This document shows positions 1 to 10,058 of a stretch of DNA of 64,000 bases, piece after piece. Source of the stretch: Neocallimastix lanati (nom. inval.) (taxonomy: Eukaryota; Neocallimastigomycota; Neocallimastigomycetes; Neocallimastigales; Neocallimastigaceae); NCBI GenBank assembly GCA_016946835.1, contig JACVTC010000093.1, positions 355,501 through 419,500 on the forward strand. Direction: 5' to 3'. The notes beneath the pieces were generated by a model that saw only the letters and a program-made list of their open reading frames with translations, did not search any database and was not told where the DNA came from. The translations under genes and the position numbers were made by a program. Within the stretch, counting starts at the first letter, position 1. Every line of letters starts with the position of its first letter.

Positions 1-239
1 GAAAAAGCAAAAGAGCTCCTGAAAAATAATCCATTCAGACATTTCTGGATTGTATAACTTATTCATTTATAATAAGAAATACTTCCCCACAATGATGGAT
101 GAATTTTCAAAAAAAAGCTGGGATAGGAACACTCAAGTTAAAAGCTGAAGTTTCTGATAGAATAACAGAGTTTTTTTATTCATTATGCTACGACAGAAAC
201 CAAAATCCTTATAAATTCAAGAAAGGGTATTTTTCTTGG

Positions 240-245
<6 letters not shown>
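1..245 (+). pseudogene. C-terminal fragment of an unrecognised protein gene, frameshifted
   Basis: Three overlapping reading frames read as one protein tail. Frame 1 (1-54) gives EKAKELLKNNPFRHFWIV and then a stop. Frame 2 (53 to about 127) gives YNLFIYNKKYFPTMMDEF and onwards. Frame 3 (126-245) gives GTLKLKAEVSDRITEFF, continues to KFKKGYFSWN and ends in TAA at 243-245. Two frame changes are needed to join them, so the gene is broken or the assembly has indels here. The base composition is clearly richer in G+C than the DNA that follows. The stop codon runs straight into an A run of about 25 (to about 270), so this may be a retroposed cDNA with a poly(A) tail, or the A run may be chance in AT-rich DNA. 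The protein family is not recognised, and the 5' part lies outside the window. Confidence 0.55.
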
Positions 246-270
<25 letters not shown>

Positions 271-273
<3 letters not shown>

Positions 274-957
274 ATTTTCGTACATTATTATGAATTATTT
301 TATTAAACCATTCATAATGGATGTTTGCATTATAATTATATTAAATAGGTTAGTACCTTAATTTACACACCAGGTTTAATGGTATAATTATTGTTAGAAT
401 GTCCCCATTTCGTAATAGGAATTATCATTCTATTATATTTTCCATGAATATTTGGGATATTATTTTTTTAAATTATTTTATGTAGGATCTCTGACAAACA
501 GTACTGTCTCCAATTATTGTTAATATATATATATATATGTATTGAAATAGTTAAATTTTAAATAACTTACTTTGTGATTGAGCAAAATATATGATTGCTT
601 AAATTTTTGTAGGTAATGTATATTATTAAATTGTATTTTATATATATTTTTTTTAAGTGAAAATAATTTTAATAGAGTAATTATAGTTCATTATTTATAG
701 GTAAGAGTTTTATTTGTTAAATTGTCAAAGTATATTTTAAATTATAGAACTCAATAAAAGTATGTATAATGAAGATATAAAATTTGTCCTTAAATAAGAT
801 TTAGTGTGATTTTTTATTCTTTATATTTTTTTTTGAATTTGAGATATTTCTCTTCTATAATGTAATTTATATTTTAATACGTTTTTTCAATTTTATAATC
901 ATAATATTGTAATTGGCAAAGTCTCCAGCAAAATAAAAAACTTTTTAAAAATTAACA
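271..957. other. AT-rich intergenic DNA, no gene seen
   Basis: No sustained reading frame on either strand and no RNA gene recognised. Only low-complexity A/T sequence with a short TATATA run near 525-538. Confidence 0.6.
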
Positions 958-1278
958 TATTATTATTGGGTGTGGGGCATTTCGCCAAATTGCATTTCGC
1001 CAGGTTGCGTTTCGCCAATTTTTTTGAAAGCATGTGGCGTATTAAAAAAATGTGGCATTTCGCCAAATTGAGAATTATTAAATAAATAAATAAATCAATA
1101 AATAAAATTAAATATTACTAATATCGCATAAAAGCAATTTTAAAAAAAAATATTTTGAATTAATATTTATTTATTTATTCATTTATTTATATCAATACTC
1201 TACTTGTCGAAATGCAACCTGGCGAATAGCAACTTGGGGAAATGCAACTTGGGGAAATGCAACTCTCCCATTATTATT
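958..1278. mobile_element. MITE-like inverted-repeat element built from GCATTTCGCC sub-repeats
   Basis: The left arm (958 to about 1110) carries several direct copies of a motif like GCATTTCGCCAAATT. The right arm (about 1160-1278) carries the reverse complement, for example GAAATGCAACCTGGCGAA. The arms continue inward as AAATAAATAAAT against ATTTATTTATTT, so the whole ~320 bp could fold as one imperfect hairpin. The outer ends are TATTATTGGG and CCCATTATTA, a 10 bp near-perfect terminal inverted repeat. No coding capacity is visible. It may be a non-autonomous DNA transposon; no clear target duplication could be assigned. A further GTTGCATTTCGGATGTGGC copy lies outside, near 1327-1347. Confidence 0.55.
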
Positions 1279-1281
1279 TAT

Positions 1282-1305
1282 TTAGGGTTAGGATAGGGTT
1301 AGGGT
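1282..1305 (+). repeat. Interstitial telomere-type repeat (TTAGGG)
   Basis: Four consecutive TTAGGG-like units (TTAGGG, TTAGGA, TAGGG, TTAGGG) directly follow the inverted-repeat element. Three G's in a row are rare in this DNA, which makes chance unlikely. TTAGGG is the common telomeric repeat of fungi, so this is read as an interstitial telomeric tract. Confidence 0.7.
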
Positions 1306-1310
1306 TTTGT

Positions 1311-2262
1311 TATGATATTTTTGGAATGTTGCATTTCGGATGTGGCTTTATATAAAAGACAACATTTATGTAAATGTGGCTTAAATTACATCAATTAAAT
1401 AAATATTTTATTTAATTTTAAAGAAATATATTTTAATATTTTTTGTTAAAATATTGATATAATACTATTTCTATTTAATAATATTTAATTTTAAAAGTAT
1501 AAATTATTTTTTATTTATAATAGTTTTTTCTCTTCCTCTATTTTATTTTATATTAATAAAAAAATTCCTTATTTTTTTTTATTTTTTACTTATTATTCAT
1601 TATTACTATTTATTTTGTTAAATAAATATAATCATTACAACAATAATAAAAACAATAATAATAGTAAAAATAATAAATGATAATAAATAAGAAATAACTA
1701 TAAATAATTATAAAATAAAAAATATTAAATAATAATTATATAATAAAAATAATATAATAATCATAAAAAATATAATGATAATGTTAAATAATAGTAAATA
1801 GATATTATTTATATATGTATATTTTTATTCATTTAATGTTTATAACCTAATCATTAGCATTATTTATTTTCAATATCATCAAATATTATTATTTATTATT
1901 TTAAAAATATTTTTTTTTTGAAAGTCTAGATTTTTTTTAATAATTTAAATATTATTATTAGAATTATTACTATTATGTATATATTATGTATTATTTATAA
2001 ATATAATCATCAAAATATTAACAATAATAAATAATAAATAATAAATTATTAATAATAAATAATAAAATAATAATAATAATAATAATAATAATAAAGAATA
2101 ATATAATAATAAAAAATAATAAAAAGATAATGTAATAATAAAATGATAAAAAAAGATAATGTAATAATAAAATGATAAAAATAATAATAATAGAAAAATA
2201 ATAACAATATTAAAAACTAAAATTATATAATATTTATATATATTTATAAATTATAATTTTCC

Positions 2263-2293
<31 letters not shown>

Positions 2294-2696
2294 CTTAAAT
2301 TTTTAAATTAAAAAAAAAACTAGACTTTTTTTTTTTTTTTTTTTTTGGTTAAAAATAAAGTTCTATATATGGATATTATTATTGTTATAAAACATTTATA
2401 ATTTTAATATAAATATTATATAAAATTTAATTATATCACATTATTTTATAAATATAACTGAATTTAAAGTAAAAATAATTATTTCATAGAAAATGAATTT
2501 TATTAACACTTCATGTTATAAACAACATTTTATTTATATATATTTTTTAATTTATATATTTTTTTATTTAATTTAATAATTTAATTTTTATTTAATTTAA
2601 TAAATATGTTATACAATAAATATTATGATATGGGTATATTTACTAACTATTTATATTTATAAAATATTCAAAGATAGATAATAATAAAAAAAAATA
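1311..2696. repeat. Array spacer, 3' side of copy 1 (B-type right part)
   Basis: From about 1400 the sequence aligns by eye with the right part of B-type spacers: ATAATCATTACAACAATAA near 1630, TTCAATATCATCAAATATT near 1870, AGTCTAGATTTTTTT at 1923, AAT-rich sequence 2028-2095, and ACTAGACTTTTTTTT at 2318 between an A tract and a T tract. No gene is present. Confidence 0.65.
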
Positions 2697-2722
2697 TTTA
2701 ATGGGTATATGGGTATATGTTT
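2697..2722 (-). promoter_or_regulatory. Conserved 3' flank element, copy 1
   Basis: In gene sense this reads AAACATATACCCATATACCC followed by ATTAAA, about 30 bp after the stop codon. A second, distal copy (ATATACCCATATC) lies at about 2626-2642. The same pair recurs after every array copy and in degenerate form after three diverged paralogues. It probably lies in the 3' UTR or polyadenylation region; its function is unknown. Confidence 0.55.
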
Positions 2723-2752
2723 AATAATTTATATATTCATCTTTTTAATTAT

Positions 2753-3412
2753 TTAAAAAGATGCCATATTAATTTCTAAACATTCAATGTTTTCCATAAT
2801 ACCCTTACATAAACTTTCATCAATTTTAGCAATTTCAAAAAGTTTAGATTTATCACCAGTGTAAAGATAGTAAAGAACAATTGCAAATGATTTAAGAGAT
2901 GGAATTTCAATTTCAATAATACCTTCTTCATTATTTTCCTTAATTTCTTCGAAAAGCTTAAAGAATTGGAATGATTGTAAAGAAAGGAACATTGGATGAA
3001 CCCAAAATTCTTGATATTTATCAGTACCAGTTTCGTAGACACGGAGTGGAACAGCATCTTTAGTCTTCTTATTAATTACATTATTTCCAATACTATGTAA
3101 TTTTTCAATAATATATAAATATGGAGTTAATTCACCATTAACTTCAACACCTTCTTCCATCATACTTATGTACTTGCTTCTTAAGATATCATCTTTAGAG
3201 AGTTGAACTGGACATTCAATTGGAGATTGAACTGGTGAACTTAAAATAGATTCAATTTGTTTTAATTCTTCATCTGAATAAATGAATTGTTCATATAAGC
3301 ATTCATCAATATATAAATTATTTTTTGGAGATAAAGGTGGAGAAGGTAATTGAGCATAAGGTAATTGAGCATAAGGTAATTGAGCATAAACTTCATTTAA
3401 AGTAGCAGACAT
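2753..3412 (-). CDS. BTB/POZ-like protein, array copy 1 (219 aa)
   Basis: Single-exon gene of unknown specific function. In the standard 209-residue form the layout is: N-terminal degron-like motif QLPSPPLSP (residues 11-19); an acidic segment with IYSDEELKQIESILSSP (34-50); a conserved middle (about 64-112) including LRNKY, EEGVEVNGEL and NKKTKDAVPL; and a BTB-like fold (about 112-205) with EFWVHPMFLSLQSFQFFKLF and SFAIVLYYLYTGD, matching the VH...S.FF..LF and YLYTGD landmarks of BTB domains. BTB proteins commonly dimerise and act as adaptors, including for Cul3 ubiquitin ligases; whether this one does is unknown. Copy 1 is longer because the 15-bp unit for AQLPY is present in two extra copies before the motif. 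It also has LRSKY and YIIEK where the others have LRNKY and YVIEK. The start is set by ATG in an A-rich context shared by all copies. Confidence 0.9.
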   Translation of the reverse strand: MSATLNEVYAQLPYAQLPYAQLPSPPLSPKNNLYIDECLYEQFIYSDEELKQIESILSSPVQSPIECPVQLSKDDILRSKYISMMEEGVEVNGELTPYLYIIEKLHSIGNNVINKKTKDAVPLRVYETGTDKYQEFWVHPMFLSLQSFQFFKLFEEIKENNEEGIIEIEIPSLKSFAIVLYYLYTGDKSKLFEIAKIDESLCKGIMENIECLEINMASF

Positions 3413-3539
3413 TTTTATAAATAAAATTTATTACAAATTCAATAATTTTAAAAAAAATTTTTATTTAATTAATTTTTGACACTTTTAACTTTTTTCTTAA
3501 TATGAATTTAAAAAAATTATAATTGATGAAAAAAAATTT

Positions 3540-3570
3540 AAGGAAAATTTGAATATTTATATAAAATTTA
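3540..3570 (-). promoter_or_regulatory. Conserved upstream TATA-like block, copy 1
   Basis: In gene sense it reads TATATAAATATTCAAATTTT then CCTTAAA, about 130-155 bp before the ATG. The block recurs before all nine intact array genes, and similar sequence precedes the paralogues at 41.4, 47.7 and 54.2 kb. The TATATAAATA core looks like a TATA box. Confidence 0.55.
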
Positions 3571-3970
3571 TTTTTATAATTATCCCTCTTAATATAATTA
3601 GTATATTTATGATTATTTAATTATTTAGCTAAATAATATATTATAATATTATATTATCAATTTAATATAAAGTAACATAATATCCAAAAATTTTTTTAGA
3701 TTTATTTATAAATTAAAATTTTTGATATTTAGTATTATTTTGATTATAATACTAAAAAACAATAATAATTATAAAAATATGAAATATATTAAAAAAGTTC
3801 TGGACTTTACAAAAAAAAAAAAAATTATTTTGAGATAAAAATAATTAAAATAATTAAAATAATAATAATTAAACTTTGGTAATTTTTATTTAAAAAAAAA
3901 AAATCTAGACTCTTAAATTCTCAATTCACTAAAAAATTTAATTTATTTTCATAATATTAAGATAATAATA

Positions 3971-4002
<32 letters not shown>

Positions 4003-4879
4003 AATATTTTAAAAATGGATATGTGTGGTATACATGATTAAAAAAATTTTTTTTATTTTATATTTTCAAATCTAGACTTTATAAAATTAAAAAAAAAAAA
4101 ATAATTATAAAGTAAAATCTGTTATAATTAAAAAAAAAACATAAATTTTAATTATATTTAATTATTAATTAATGGATATATATATTTCTAATAATTAAAT
4201 AATATTAATATTAATATTAAAATTTTCAAATATGTTCAATTATTTCATTTATTTATATTTTATTATTTTAATTATTAAAAGAATATCCACTTATGTTTGT
4301 GGATCATACTATCATACTGAATATGAGCTATTATGTATTTAAATTTAATATTCATTATGTTCTTTAGTTTATGAAAGTTCATCCATATTACTAAATATAT
4401 ATTAATTAAATAATATATAATACATCAATTAAATAATATATAATTATTAAGTTATATATACATTATTATATAGAGTATATTTTCTTATAAAAATTATCTA
4501 CACTTAAACTTAATATGATATATATATATAAAGAAATAGTTATTATTGCTTTAATTTAATAATAAATTATAATTTTAAAATATAATTCTTTCAATCTTTT
4601 GAAAAGATATTTTGTATTTATAATAGATAATAGTAAAAATAATAATGATATCTATTATAATAATTTTACTATTATTCCTATTATTCCTAAGTTTTAATAA
4701 TTATAATAATAATATAAAAATGATATACTATTATTTTCTAATATATTAAATAATTTTTATAAATATAAAATTTTTTTTTTTTTAGAGTTATTTTTTTAAT
4801 TTAATAATTAAAATTACTATTAGAATTATCAATTTTATTTATATATTTTTATAAATTCAATTAATATAATACTAACAAA

Positions 4880-4966
<87 letters not shown>

Positions 4967-5600
4967 TAAATAATAAATAATAAATAATAAATAATAAATA
5001 ATAATAATAAATAATAATAATAATAAATAATAATAATAAATAATAATAAATATTAATAATAATAATAATAAATAATAGTAAACAATAATAATAAAGGATA
5101 CTACTAGTAAAATAAGAATAATAATAACAATAGTAATAATAAATTAAAATTTTATTTTTAAGTAAATTCAAATTGTAAATATCTGTCAAATTTATAAATT
5201 ATAATTAATATAATTTTTTTAAATTAAGGATAAAAAAAAATAAAAAATAAAGACTAGACTCTTTTTAATTTAAAAATTTTAAAATCAATTCGTTACACAA
5301 TTTAAAATTTAATTAATAATTAAAGTTTCTTATTTTAATGTGTATCTACTTAATATTTTAAAATTCATTTTAATTACAGAAAAAATAAAAAAAAAAGGAA
5401 ATAATTTTAATTTTTACTGACACTTATTGTTTAATAACACATTTTTTTATTATTTCTTTTAATTTATATATTTTTTTATTTCTTTTAATAATTAATAATT
5501 TTATTTTTAAATATATTTTATAATAAATATTATGAGATGGGTATATTTACTAACTATTTATATTTATAAAATATTAGAAGATAGATAATAATAAAAAAAA
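3571..5600. repeat. Array spacer, subtype A (between copies 1 and 2)
   Basis: No gene. Landmarks in order: ATTATTTTGATTATAATACT near 3731; AAAAAAGTTCTGGACTTTAC near 3791; ATCTAGACTC near 3903; ATCTAGACTTT near 4070; GTGGATCATACTATCATACTG near 4300; an AAT microsatellite (about 4879-5095); ACTAGACTCTTTTT at 5252; and TTACAGAAAA followed by an A-rich run and GGAAATAATTTTAA near 5375. The same landmarks define spacers after copies 4, 6, 7 and 9. Confidence 0.75.
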
Positions 5601-5626
5601 TTTAATGGGTATATGGGTATATGTTT
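5601..5626 (-). promoter_or_regulatory. Conserved 3' flank element, copy 2
   Basis: Same ATATACCCATATACCC block as copy 1, about 30 bp past the stop; distal ATATACCCATCTC near 5533-5548. Confidence 0.5.
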
Positions 5627-5656
5627 ATTAATTTATATCTCCATCTTTTTAATTAT

Positions 5657-6286
5657 TTAAAAAGATGCCATATTAATTTCTAAACATTCAATGTTTTCCA
5701 TAATACCCTTACATAAACTTTCATCAATTTTAGCAATTTCAAAGAGTTTAGATTTATCACCATTGTAAAGATAGTAAAGTACAACTGCAAATGATTTAAG
5801 AGATGGTATCTCAATTTCAATAATACCTTCTTCATTATTTTCTTTAATTTCTTCGAAAAGTTTAAAGAATTGGAATGATTGTAAAGAAAGGAACATTGGA
5901 TGAACCCAAAATTCTTGATATTTATCAGTACCAGTTTCGTAGACACGAAGTGGAACAGCATCTTTAGTCTTCTTATTAATAACATTATTTCCAATACTAT
6001 GTAATTTTTCAATAACATATAAATATGGAGTTAATTCACCATTAACTTCAACACCTTCTTCCATCATACTTATGTATTTATTTCTTAAGATATCATCTTT
6101 AGAGAGTTGAACTGGACATTCAATTAGAGATTGAACTGGTGAACTTAAAATAGATTCAATTTGTTTTAATTCTTCATCTGAATAAATGAATTGTTCATAT
6201 AAGCATTCATCAATATATAAATTATTTTTTGGAGATAAAGGTGGAGAAGGTAATTGAGCATAAACTTCATTTAAAGTAGCAGACAT
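5657..6286 (-). CDS. BTB/POZ-like protein, array copy 2 (209 aa)
   Basis: Intact single-exon copy of the standard length. It differs from the consensus at QSLIECPV (Leu for Pro after the SSPVQS segment) and has LYNGD instead of LYTGD near residue 176, a change inside the BTB-like YLYTGD landmark. The gene, its 5' flank and the adjoining B-type spacer (to about 7.0 kb) are very close to the block containing copy 5 (14985-16340), which suggests a recent segmental duplication or gene conversion. Confidence 0.9.
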   Translation of the reverse strand: MSATLNEVYAQLPSPPLSPKNNLYIDECLYEQFIYSDEELKQIESILSSPVQSLIECPVQLSKDDILRNKYISMMEEGVEVNGELTPYLYVIEKLHSIGNNVINKKTKDAVPLRVYETGTDKYQEFWVHPMFLSLQSFQFFKLFEEIKENNEEGIIEIEIPSLKSFAVVLYYLYNGDKSKLFEIAKIDESLCKGIMENIECLEINMASF

Positions 6287-6422
6287 TTTTATAAATAAAA
6301 TTTATTATAAATTCAATAATTTTAAAAAATTTTTTTATTTAATTAATTTTTTAAACTTTTAACTTTTTTTTCTTAATATGAATTTAAAAAAATCTATAAT
6401 TAATAAAAAAAAAAAAAAATTT

Positions 6423-6452
6423 AAGGAAAATTTGAATATTTATATAAAATTT
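6423..6452 (-). promoter_or_regulatory. Conserved upstream TATA-like block, copy 2
   Basis: TATATAAATATTCAAATTTTCC in gene sense, about 140-165 bp before the ATG. Confidence 0.5.
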
Positions 6453-6875
6453 ATTTTAATTTTTTTTTTAAAGAATTTTTTTATAATTATTATTTTTTAA
6501 TATATATGTAATAATAAAATTAAATTTATATATATGATTATTTCATTATTTTATTTGAGTTAATATAGAATAATATTATCAATATAATATAAATTAATAT
6601 AGCATCAAAAAATTAAATATCTTTATTTATAAATTAAAATTTTTGATATTTAGTATTATTTTGATTATAATATTAAAAAACAATAATAATTATAATAATA
6701 CGAAATATAAAAAAAAAAGATCTGGATTTTTTTAAAAAAAAAAAAATAAAAAAAAAAAAAAATTCTAGACTTTTTGGTATTTTTAAATTTTTAATTTATT
6801 TTCCTTTTAATAATAATTTACCGTATTAAGATAATAAAATAAAAAAATATTATTAATTAAAATTATAAAAATAAA

Positions 6876-6903
6876 ATGTGATGTGATGTGATGTGATGTG
6901 ATA
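6876..6903 (+). repeat. GTGAT pentanucleotide microsatellite
   Basis: Five tandem GTGAT-type units (the last degenerate). Homologous tracts occur at 10597-10612, 16208-16234 and 26755-26772, with copy number varying between B-type spacers. Confidence 0.85.
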
Positions 6904-7835
6904 TGATGTTATTTAAAACATTAATAATTTTTTTAAATTCTTAAAGTCCAGATTTATTATACAGAATATATGATTAAAAAAAGAAAGAAAATTAAATGCT
7001 CAAATAATAATTATATTAGGTTATTATATTTATATATAATTAAATAATTAATAAAATATATTATAAACACGTTTATTATTTTAAATTTCTTATTTTCTTA
7101 TTTAGTGAGTGTTATTAAAAGAAGATTTATTATACATATGTATATGGATTATACTTTCAAATAAGAACTATTGTGTATTTATATATGATTAATATTTATT
7201 ATTTTATTTTATTAAGATAAATCTAATTTTACTTAATATAACTCAGCTAAATAATATAATTATTAAGCTTATATTATTTATATTGATATAGGATAGTTAT
7301 ATAAATAAATATTTCTAAATATAATGAAATTTATTTTATTTTAAAATCAAAATATGAAAATATTTAAATATTTAATTGTTACATATGTTTTATTTATTTA
7401 ATTGAATAGTCAATATTATCTTAATTTTATACCTTATTATCATATAAAAAAGTAATTTATTTATTCTTAGAAAATGATTATTTGCATTTTAATTATGTCA
7501 TATATTATTACATCATTATAGTTTTCAATGCTTTATTATTATTATTATTATTATGGTCATGATAATAATAAATATAGTAAATATTTCTTAATATTATATG
7601 ATTATCATTACTATTTTTTTACTATTATTTATACCGTTTTTAATAAAAATTCAATAGTATTTTTATAACTATTTTTATTATCTTTTAAATATTACTATTA
7701 ATAACTATTATTAATTATTATTTTAAAAATTATATATTATTATATTAATAAGAAAATTCCTAATTTTTTTTATAATTTATTATTTATTTTGCTTAATTAA
7801 ATATAATCATTACAACAATAATAAAAATAATAATT

Positions 7836-7872
<37 letters not shown>

Positions 7873-7965
7873 TAGTATAATTATAAATAATATAATGATA
7901 ATAATGTTAAGTAATAATAAAAAAATATTTATATATATATTTTTATTCATTTAATATTTATAACC

Positions 7966-8095
7966 TTTTTCTGTAATAATCATTAGAGTAATTCATTTTT
8001 AATATCATCAAATATTATTATTTTTTATTATTTTTCTGTAATAATCATTAGAGTAATTCATTTTTAATATCATCAAATATTATTATTTTTTATTA
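7966..8095 (+). repeat. 65-bp direct tandem duplication
   Basis: The block starting TTTTTCTGTAATAATCATTA is repeated at 8031 with essentially no change. Other B spacers have one copy, so the duplication is specific to this unit and recent. Confidence 0.9.
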
Positions 8096-8417
8096 TTTTA
8101 TTAATATAAATATATATATTTTAAAAGTCTAGATTTTTTTTAATTTAATAATTTAAATAATATTATTAGAATTATTATTATTATGTATATTTATAAATAT
8201 AATCATCAAAATATTAACAATAATAAATAAATAAATAATATAATAATAAATAATATAATAATAAATAATAATAATAATAATAATAATAAAAATAAAAATA
8301 AAAGGATAATATAATAATAAAAATAATAAGATAACGTAATAAATATAAAAACAATAACAATAGTAAAAACAAAAATTATATGTTATTATTTATATATATT
8401 TATAAATTATAATTTCC

Positions 8418-8456
<39 letters not shown>

Positions 8457-9214
8457 AAATTAAAAAAAAACTAGACTTATTTTTTTTTTTTTTTTTGTAA
8501 AAAATTTAGTTCTTTTTTTTAATAATAAAAATATAAAAATTACTATTAGAGTTATCATTATTTATATATTTTTATATATATTATTATTAAAATAATATTA
8601 AGAAAAATAATAATAAATAATAATAATAATAATAAATAATAAATAATAATAATAAAAGGATGCTGATAGTAAAATAAGAATAATAATAACAATAGTAATA
8701 ATAAATTAAAATATTATTTTAAAGTAAAATTTATATTGTATAGATTATAAATATAATTTTTATTATATTATTCAAATTTATAAATTATATTTAATATAAT
8801 TTTTTTAAATAAATATAAAAAAAAAAATAAAAACTAGACTCTTTTTAATTTAAAAATTTAAAAAAATTCCTACTTTATATCATTACACAATTTGAAATTT
8901 AATTAATAATTAAAGTTTCTAATTTTATTCTTCTGTATTTACTGAATATTTTAAAATTCATTTTAATTACAGAAAAAAAAAAAAAAAAAGGGAAATAATT
9001 TTAACTTTTTATTGACACTTATTGTAATTACACAACATATATTTAATTTTTTTTTTAAATTCTTTTTTATTTTTATTTCTCATTTAATTCAATAATTTAT
9101 ATAAATAACATAAATTTAAATAAATATGATACAATAAATATATTATGAAATGGGTATTTTTTCTAAATATTCATATTTATAAAATATTAGAAGATAGATA
9201 ATAGTAAAAAAAGT

Positions 9215-9241
9215 ATTTAATGGGTATATGGGTATATGTTT
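9215..9241 (-). promoter_or_regulatory. Conserved 3' flank element, copy 3
   Basis: ATATACCCATATACCC in gene sense, about 30 bp past the stop. The distal element near 9145-9160 is the variant AAAAATACCCATTTC. Confidence 0.5.
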
Positions 9242-9271
9242 AATAATTCATATATTCATCTTTTTAATTAT

Positions 9272-9901
9272 TTAAAAAGATGCCATATTAATTTCTAAAC
9301 ATTCAATGTTTTCCATAATACCCTTACATAAACTTTCATCAATTTTAGCAATTTCAAAAAGTTTAGATTTATCACCAGTGTAAAGATAGTAAAGTACAAT
9401 TGCAAATGATTTAAGAGATGGGATTTCAATTTCAATAATGCCTTCTTCATTATTTTCCTTAATTTCTTCGAAAAGTTTGAAGAATTGGAATGATTGTAAA
9501 GAAAGGAACATTGGATGAACCCAAAATTCTTGATATTTATCAGTACCAGTTTCATAGACACGAAGTGGAACAGCATCTTTAGTCTTCTTATTAATTACAT
9601 TATTTCCAATACTATGTAATTTTTCAATAACATATAAATATGGAGTTAATTCACCGTTAACTTCAACACCTTCTTCCATCATACTTATGTATTTGTTTCT
9701 TAAGATATCCTCTTTAGAGAGTTGAATTGGACATTCAATTGGAGATTGTACTGGTGAACTTAAAATAGATTCAATTTGTTTTAATTCTTCATCTGAATAA
9801 ATGAATTGTTCATATAAGCATTCATCAATATATAAATTATTTTTTGGAGATAAAGGTGGAGAAGGTAATTGAGCATAAACTTCATTTAAAGTAGCAGACA
9901 T
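9272..9901 (-). CDS. BTB/POZ-like protein, array copy 3 (209 aa)
   Basis: Intact copy. It has CPIQLSKEDILRNKY (Ile for Val, Glu for Asp) in the linker before the conserved middle; otherwise it is the family consensus through the BTB-like part, with LYTGD intact. Confidence 0.9.
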   Translation of the reverse strand: MSATLNEVYAQLPSPPLSPKNNLYIDECLYEQFIYSDEELKQIESILSSPVQSPIECPIQLSKEDILRNKYISMMEEGVEVNGELTPYLYVIEKLHSIGNNVINKKTKDAVPLRVYETGTDKYQEFWVHPMFLSLQSFQFFKLFEEIKENNEEGIIEIEIPSLKSFAIVLYYLYTGDKSKLFEIAKIDESLCKGIMENIECLEINMASF

Positions 9902-10028
9902 TTTTATAAGTAAAATTTATTACAAATTCAATAATTTTAAAAAAATTTTTTATTTAATTAATTTTTGACACTTTTAACTTTTTTTCTTAATATGAATTTA
10001 AAAAAACTATAATTAATGAAAAAAATTT

Positions 10029-10058
10029 AAAGAAAATTTGAATATTTATAATGAATTT
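10029..10058 (-). promoter_or_regulatory. Upstream TATA-like block, copy 3 (variant)
   Basis: The block is altered: TATATAAATA is replaced by TTATAAATATTCAAATTTTC, followed by TTTAAA instead of CTTAAA. It is the weakest match among the array copies, together with copy 9. Confidence 0.4.

Larger units (their letters stand above)
6453..9214. repeat. Array spacer, subtype B (between copies 2 and 3)
   Basis: No gene. B landmarks: AGATCTGGATTTTTTT near 6718; TTCTAGACTTTTTGGTA near 6762; TTACCGTATTAAGATAATAA near 6819; a GTGAT pentanucleotide run at 6876-6903; ATAATCATTACAACAATAATA near 7804; AGTCTAGATTTTTTT near 8117; ACTAGACTTA near 8470 flanked by A and T tracts; then A-like sequence from about 8655 (AAAGGATGCTGATAGTAAAA, ACTAGACTC near 8833, an A run, GGGAAATAATTTTAA near 8990). 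It contains a 65-bp tandem duplication at 7966-8095. Confidence 0.75.

Noticed and set aside
2776-3057. 93-112-residue minus-strand frames inside each array gene (for example 5680-6018, 12307-12645)
   Set aside because: They are the shifted frame of the BTB-like gene; the main frame carries the conserved domain and differs mostly by conservative changes.
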